DNA from: Bacteroidia bacterium
GTDB lineage: Bacteria > Bacteroidota > Bacteroidia > Bacteroidales > BM520
NCBI GenBank assembly: GCA_009930445.1
Contig: RZYD01000088.1
Span: 1-8,592, forward strand
DNA length: 8,592 nt
Direction of reading: 5' to 3'
The number at the start of each line of letters is the position of its first letter. Position 1 is the stretch's first letter. The notes beneath the pieces were generated by a model. That model searched no databases and had not been told where the DNA came from. It saw only the letters and a list, made by a program, of their open reading frames with translations. The translations under genes were made by a program, and so were the position numbers. Shown here one piece after another: positions 7,079-8,592 of the stretch.

Positions 7079-8416
7079 ATGGCGCACGAAAAAAACAAAA
7101 AGATATATATCGAAACTTACGGCTGTCAGATGAATTTTTCCGACAGTGAAATTGTGGGTTCAGTGATGGCGGAGCAAAATTATCAGCCCACGGAAAACAT
7201 CGGGGAAGCAGATATTATTTTACTGAATACCTGTTCGATACGGGAAAACGCAGAGCAACGAATACATAAGCGGTTACGTGAACTGGCGGCCCTGAAGAAA
7301 AAAAACCGGGGAGTAAAAATCGGGGTTATCGGTTGTATGGCCGAAAGAATGCAGGAAGCATTGTTCGATCAGGAGACCATAGTGGATGTGATCGCTGGCC
7401 CGGATGCATACCGTGACCTGCCACGTTTGCTTGAAAATGTGGAAAACGGGCACAAAGCCATCAATGTATTGCTTTCCACTACAGAAACATACGATGATAT
7501 CAATCCGGTACGGCTGGCTTCCAATGGCGTGTCGGCATTTATCAGCATCATGCGTGGCTGCGAAAATTTTTGTACCTATTGCGTGGTGCCCTATACCCGG
7601 GGCAAAGAACGCAGCCGTAACCCGGAAACTATTATCCGGGAAGCAGAGGATCTTTTTTCGAAAGGATATAAAGAAGTAACGTTGTTAGGACAAAATGTGA
7701 ACTCCTACCGCTGGGAAACCGAACAAGGAAAAACGCTTTTGTTTCCCGGACTACTGGCGCGCGTGGCAAAAATCAGCCCTCAGTTACGGGTGCGTTATGC
7801 AACATCGCATCCGAAAGACCTCAGCGATGAACTGTTAAAGGTGATGCAGGAGAACCCGAATATCTGCCGTAGTATTCATTTGCCGGCGCAGTCGGGAAGT
7901 ACGGAGGTTTTAAAGCGCATGAACCGGAAATATACCCGTGCGTGGTATATGGATCGTATCCGGGCTATAAAAAAATACCTGCCAGATGCCGGCATCACAA
8001 CCGATATTATTGCAGGCTTTTGCGGCGAAACAGAAGAAGACCACCTGCAAACGCTGGATTTGATGAAATGGGCAAAATACGATTACGCCTTTATGTTTAA
8101 ATACTCGGAGCGGCCGGGAACAGTAGCAGCAAAAAGATTCCCGGATGATGTACCGGAAGAGATAAAAGGGCGTCGCCTGAATGAAATCATTGCCTTGCAG
8201 CAGGAGCTTTCACATGCCAGCAACAAAGCTGATTTGGGAAAAACCTTTGAAGTTTTGGTTGAGGGTGTATCGAAACGCAGCGAAGCGCAGGTTTTCGGGC
8301 GCAATTCGCAGAATAAAGTTGTGGTTTTCGACCGACAGGATTTCAAAGCCGGCGATTATGTGATGGTGAAGATAACGGGGTGCACCAGTGCTACGCTGTT
8401 GGGTGAGGCAAAATAA
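7079..8416 (+). CDS. miaB: tRNA-2-methylthio-N6-dimethylallyladenosine synthase MiaB
   Basis: MiaB is a radical-SAM methylthiotransferase that converts i6A37 (made by MiaA) to ms2i6A37 in tRNAs reading UNN codons, which stabilises codon-anticodon pairing. The N-terminal UPF0004 domain shows YGCQMNFSDSE (14-24), LNTCSIRENAE (49-59) and GVIGCMAER (82-90), giving the auxiliary [4Fe-4S] ligands C16, C52 and C86. The radical-SAM cluster is C161, C165 and C168 in GCENFCTYCVVPYTRGKERSR. Further family landmarks are LLGQNVNSY (202-210), HLPAQSGS (267-274) and TDIIAGFCGETEEDH (308-322). A C-terminal TRAM RNA-binding domain covers about 382-445. At 445 residues it has normal length and appears intact. 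The N-terminus MAHEKNKKIYIETYGCQMN supports the ATG at 7079; an ATG at 7072 is out of frame. The gene is divergent from topA and seems monocistronic within this window. Confidence 0.96.
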   Translation: MAHEKNKKIYIETYGCQMNFSDSEIVGSVMAEQNYQPTENIGEADIILLNTCSIRENAEQRIHKRLRELAALKKKNRGVKIGVIGCMAERMQEALFDQETIVDVIAGPDAYRDLPRLLENVENGHKAINVLLSTTETYDDINPVRLASNGVSAFISIMRGCENFCTYCVVPYTRGKERSRNPETIIREAEDLFSKGYKEVTLLGQNVNSYRWETEQGKTLLFPGLLARVAKISPQLRVRYATSHPKDLSDELLKVMQENPNICRSIHLPAQSGSTEVLKRMNRKYTRAWYMDRIRAIKKYLPDAGITTDIIAGFCGETEEDHLQTLDLMKWAKYDYAFMFKYSERPGTVAAKRFPDDVPEEIKGRRLNEIIALQQELSHASNKADLGKTFEVLVEGVSKRSEAQVFGRNSQNKVVVFDRQDFKAGDYVMVKITGCTSATLLGEAK

Positions 8417-8446
8417 AAAATCCAGTATAAAAATTTTTGTACCGGA
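8410..8446 (-). terminator. Intrinsic terminator for a minus-strand gene
   Basis: TCCAGTATAAAAA (8421-8433) faces TTTTTGTACCGGA (8434-8446). The 13-nt arms pair with one A-C mismatch and one G-U wobble, and the central A/T bases form the loop. Read on the minus strand, the hairpin is followed at once by TTTTTTATTTT (8420-8410), a good U-tract; in the plus direction no T-run follows. It therefore suits minus-strand transcripts arriving from the right edge. The U-tract overlaps the miaB stop codon. The stem is AU-rich, so its strength is uncertain. Confidence 0.5.
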
Positions 8447-8466
8447 CTCAAGGAAATTATTTCATG

Positions 8467-8592
8467 CTATTTTGTCGGATTACTACCCCCCAATACTTTA
8501 ATTCCTGATTTTATTATAAGGGGTGACGATAGCATCATCCCTGTTCTATGCTCGTTTCCAATGGAATTATTTACAATAAGTGTTGCGCCACC
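8467..8592 (-). CDS. C-terminal end of an unidentified minus-strand gene (partial at right edge)
   Basis: On the minus strand the frame is open from the window edge for 41 codons to a TAG at 8467-8469. It encodes a tail with the stretches NSIGNEHRTGMM and IIKSGIKVLGGSNPTK. I do not recognise the family. Support comes mainly from context: a hairpin with a U-tract in the correct orientation starts about 20 nt past the stop, as expected for the end of a gene convergent with miaB. The opposite strand is also open here in the miaB frame (8417-8592), so an open frame alone proves little. The start codon lies outside the window. Confidence 0.4.
   Translation of the reverse strand, partial: GGATLIVNNSIGNEHRTGMMLSSPLIIKSGIKVLGGSNPTK

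Noticed and set aside
8417..8592. Plus-strand frame that stays open in the miaB frame after the TAA to the window edge.
   Set aside because: It begins right after a normal stop at the expected MiaB C-terminus, its translation shows no domain continuity with TRAM, and the minus-strand frame with a matching terminator explains the region better. Stop-codon readthrough is not supported.
1..8592. Search for CRISPR arrays, insertion sequences, tRNA or rRNA genes, and defence or toxin-antitoxin modules.
   Set aside because: No regularly spaced repeats, transposase motifs, terminal inverted repeats, or cloverleaf-like sequences were found. A nuclease-helicase fusion can suggest a defence system, but the EndoQ motifs and the housekeeping neighbourhood favour DNA repair.

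Overview
The window looks like chromosomal housekeeping DNA from a member of the Bacteroidota. The reasons are the lack of purine-rich Shine-Dalgarno sequences before the genes, TAnnTTTG-type -7 promoter elements in the one divergent intergenic region, a TopA with a cysteine-free C-terminal repeat region, and an arginase-fold protein with the GGSQD/DSRFD signature that I associate with this phylum. This placement is inference; no rRNA or other taxonomic marker is present.

Layout, left to right. (1) 1-66: the last 21 codons of a plus-strand gene that enters from the left. (2) 74-3235, plus strand, 7 nt downstream: a 1053-residue protein that joins an endonuclease Q (EndoQ)-like PHP-family nuclease with its zinc-binding module to a complete superfamily 1A (UvrD/Rep-type) helicase. 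This is the most interesting gene in the window. (3) 3309-4487, minus strand, convergent with the fusion gene: a ureohydrolase-fold (arginase/formimidoylglutamase-like) protein that has lost several canonical Mn ligands and carries a Trp-rich C-terminal extension. (4) 4533-6857, minus strand, 45 nt upstream of it: topA, DNA topoisomerase I, probably co-transcribed with the ureohydrolase-like gene. (5) 6858-7078: a 221-nt divergent regulatory region with candidate -7 elements for both directions and an inverted repeat. (6) 7079-8416, plus strand: miaB, the tRNA methylthiotransferase. (7) 8417-8592: a terminator-like hairpin oriented for minus-strand transcription, and the probable C-terminal end of an unidentified minus-strand gene leaving the right edge.

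Functionally, the window combines DNA repair and topology (the EndoQ-helicase fusion, TopA) with tRNA modification (MiaB) and a protein of uncertain, possibly non-enzymatic role. The EndoQ-helicase fusion suggests an incision-plus-unwinding machine for deaminated or damaged bases in one polypeptide. All PHP-type motifs, the Cys4 site and all SF1 motifs are visible, so neither half looks decayed. I saw no mobile elements, CRISPR arrays, tRNA or rRNA genes, and no coding gap over 300 nt.
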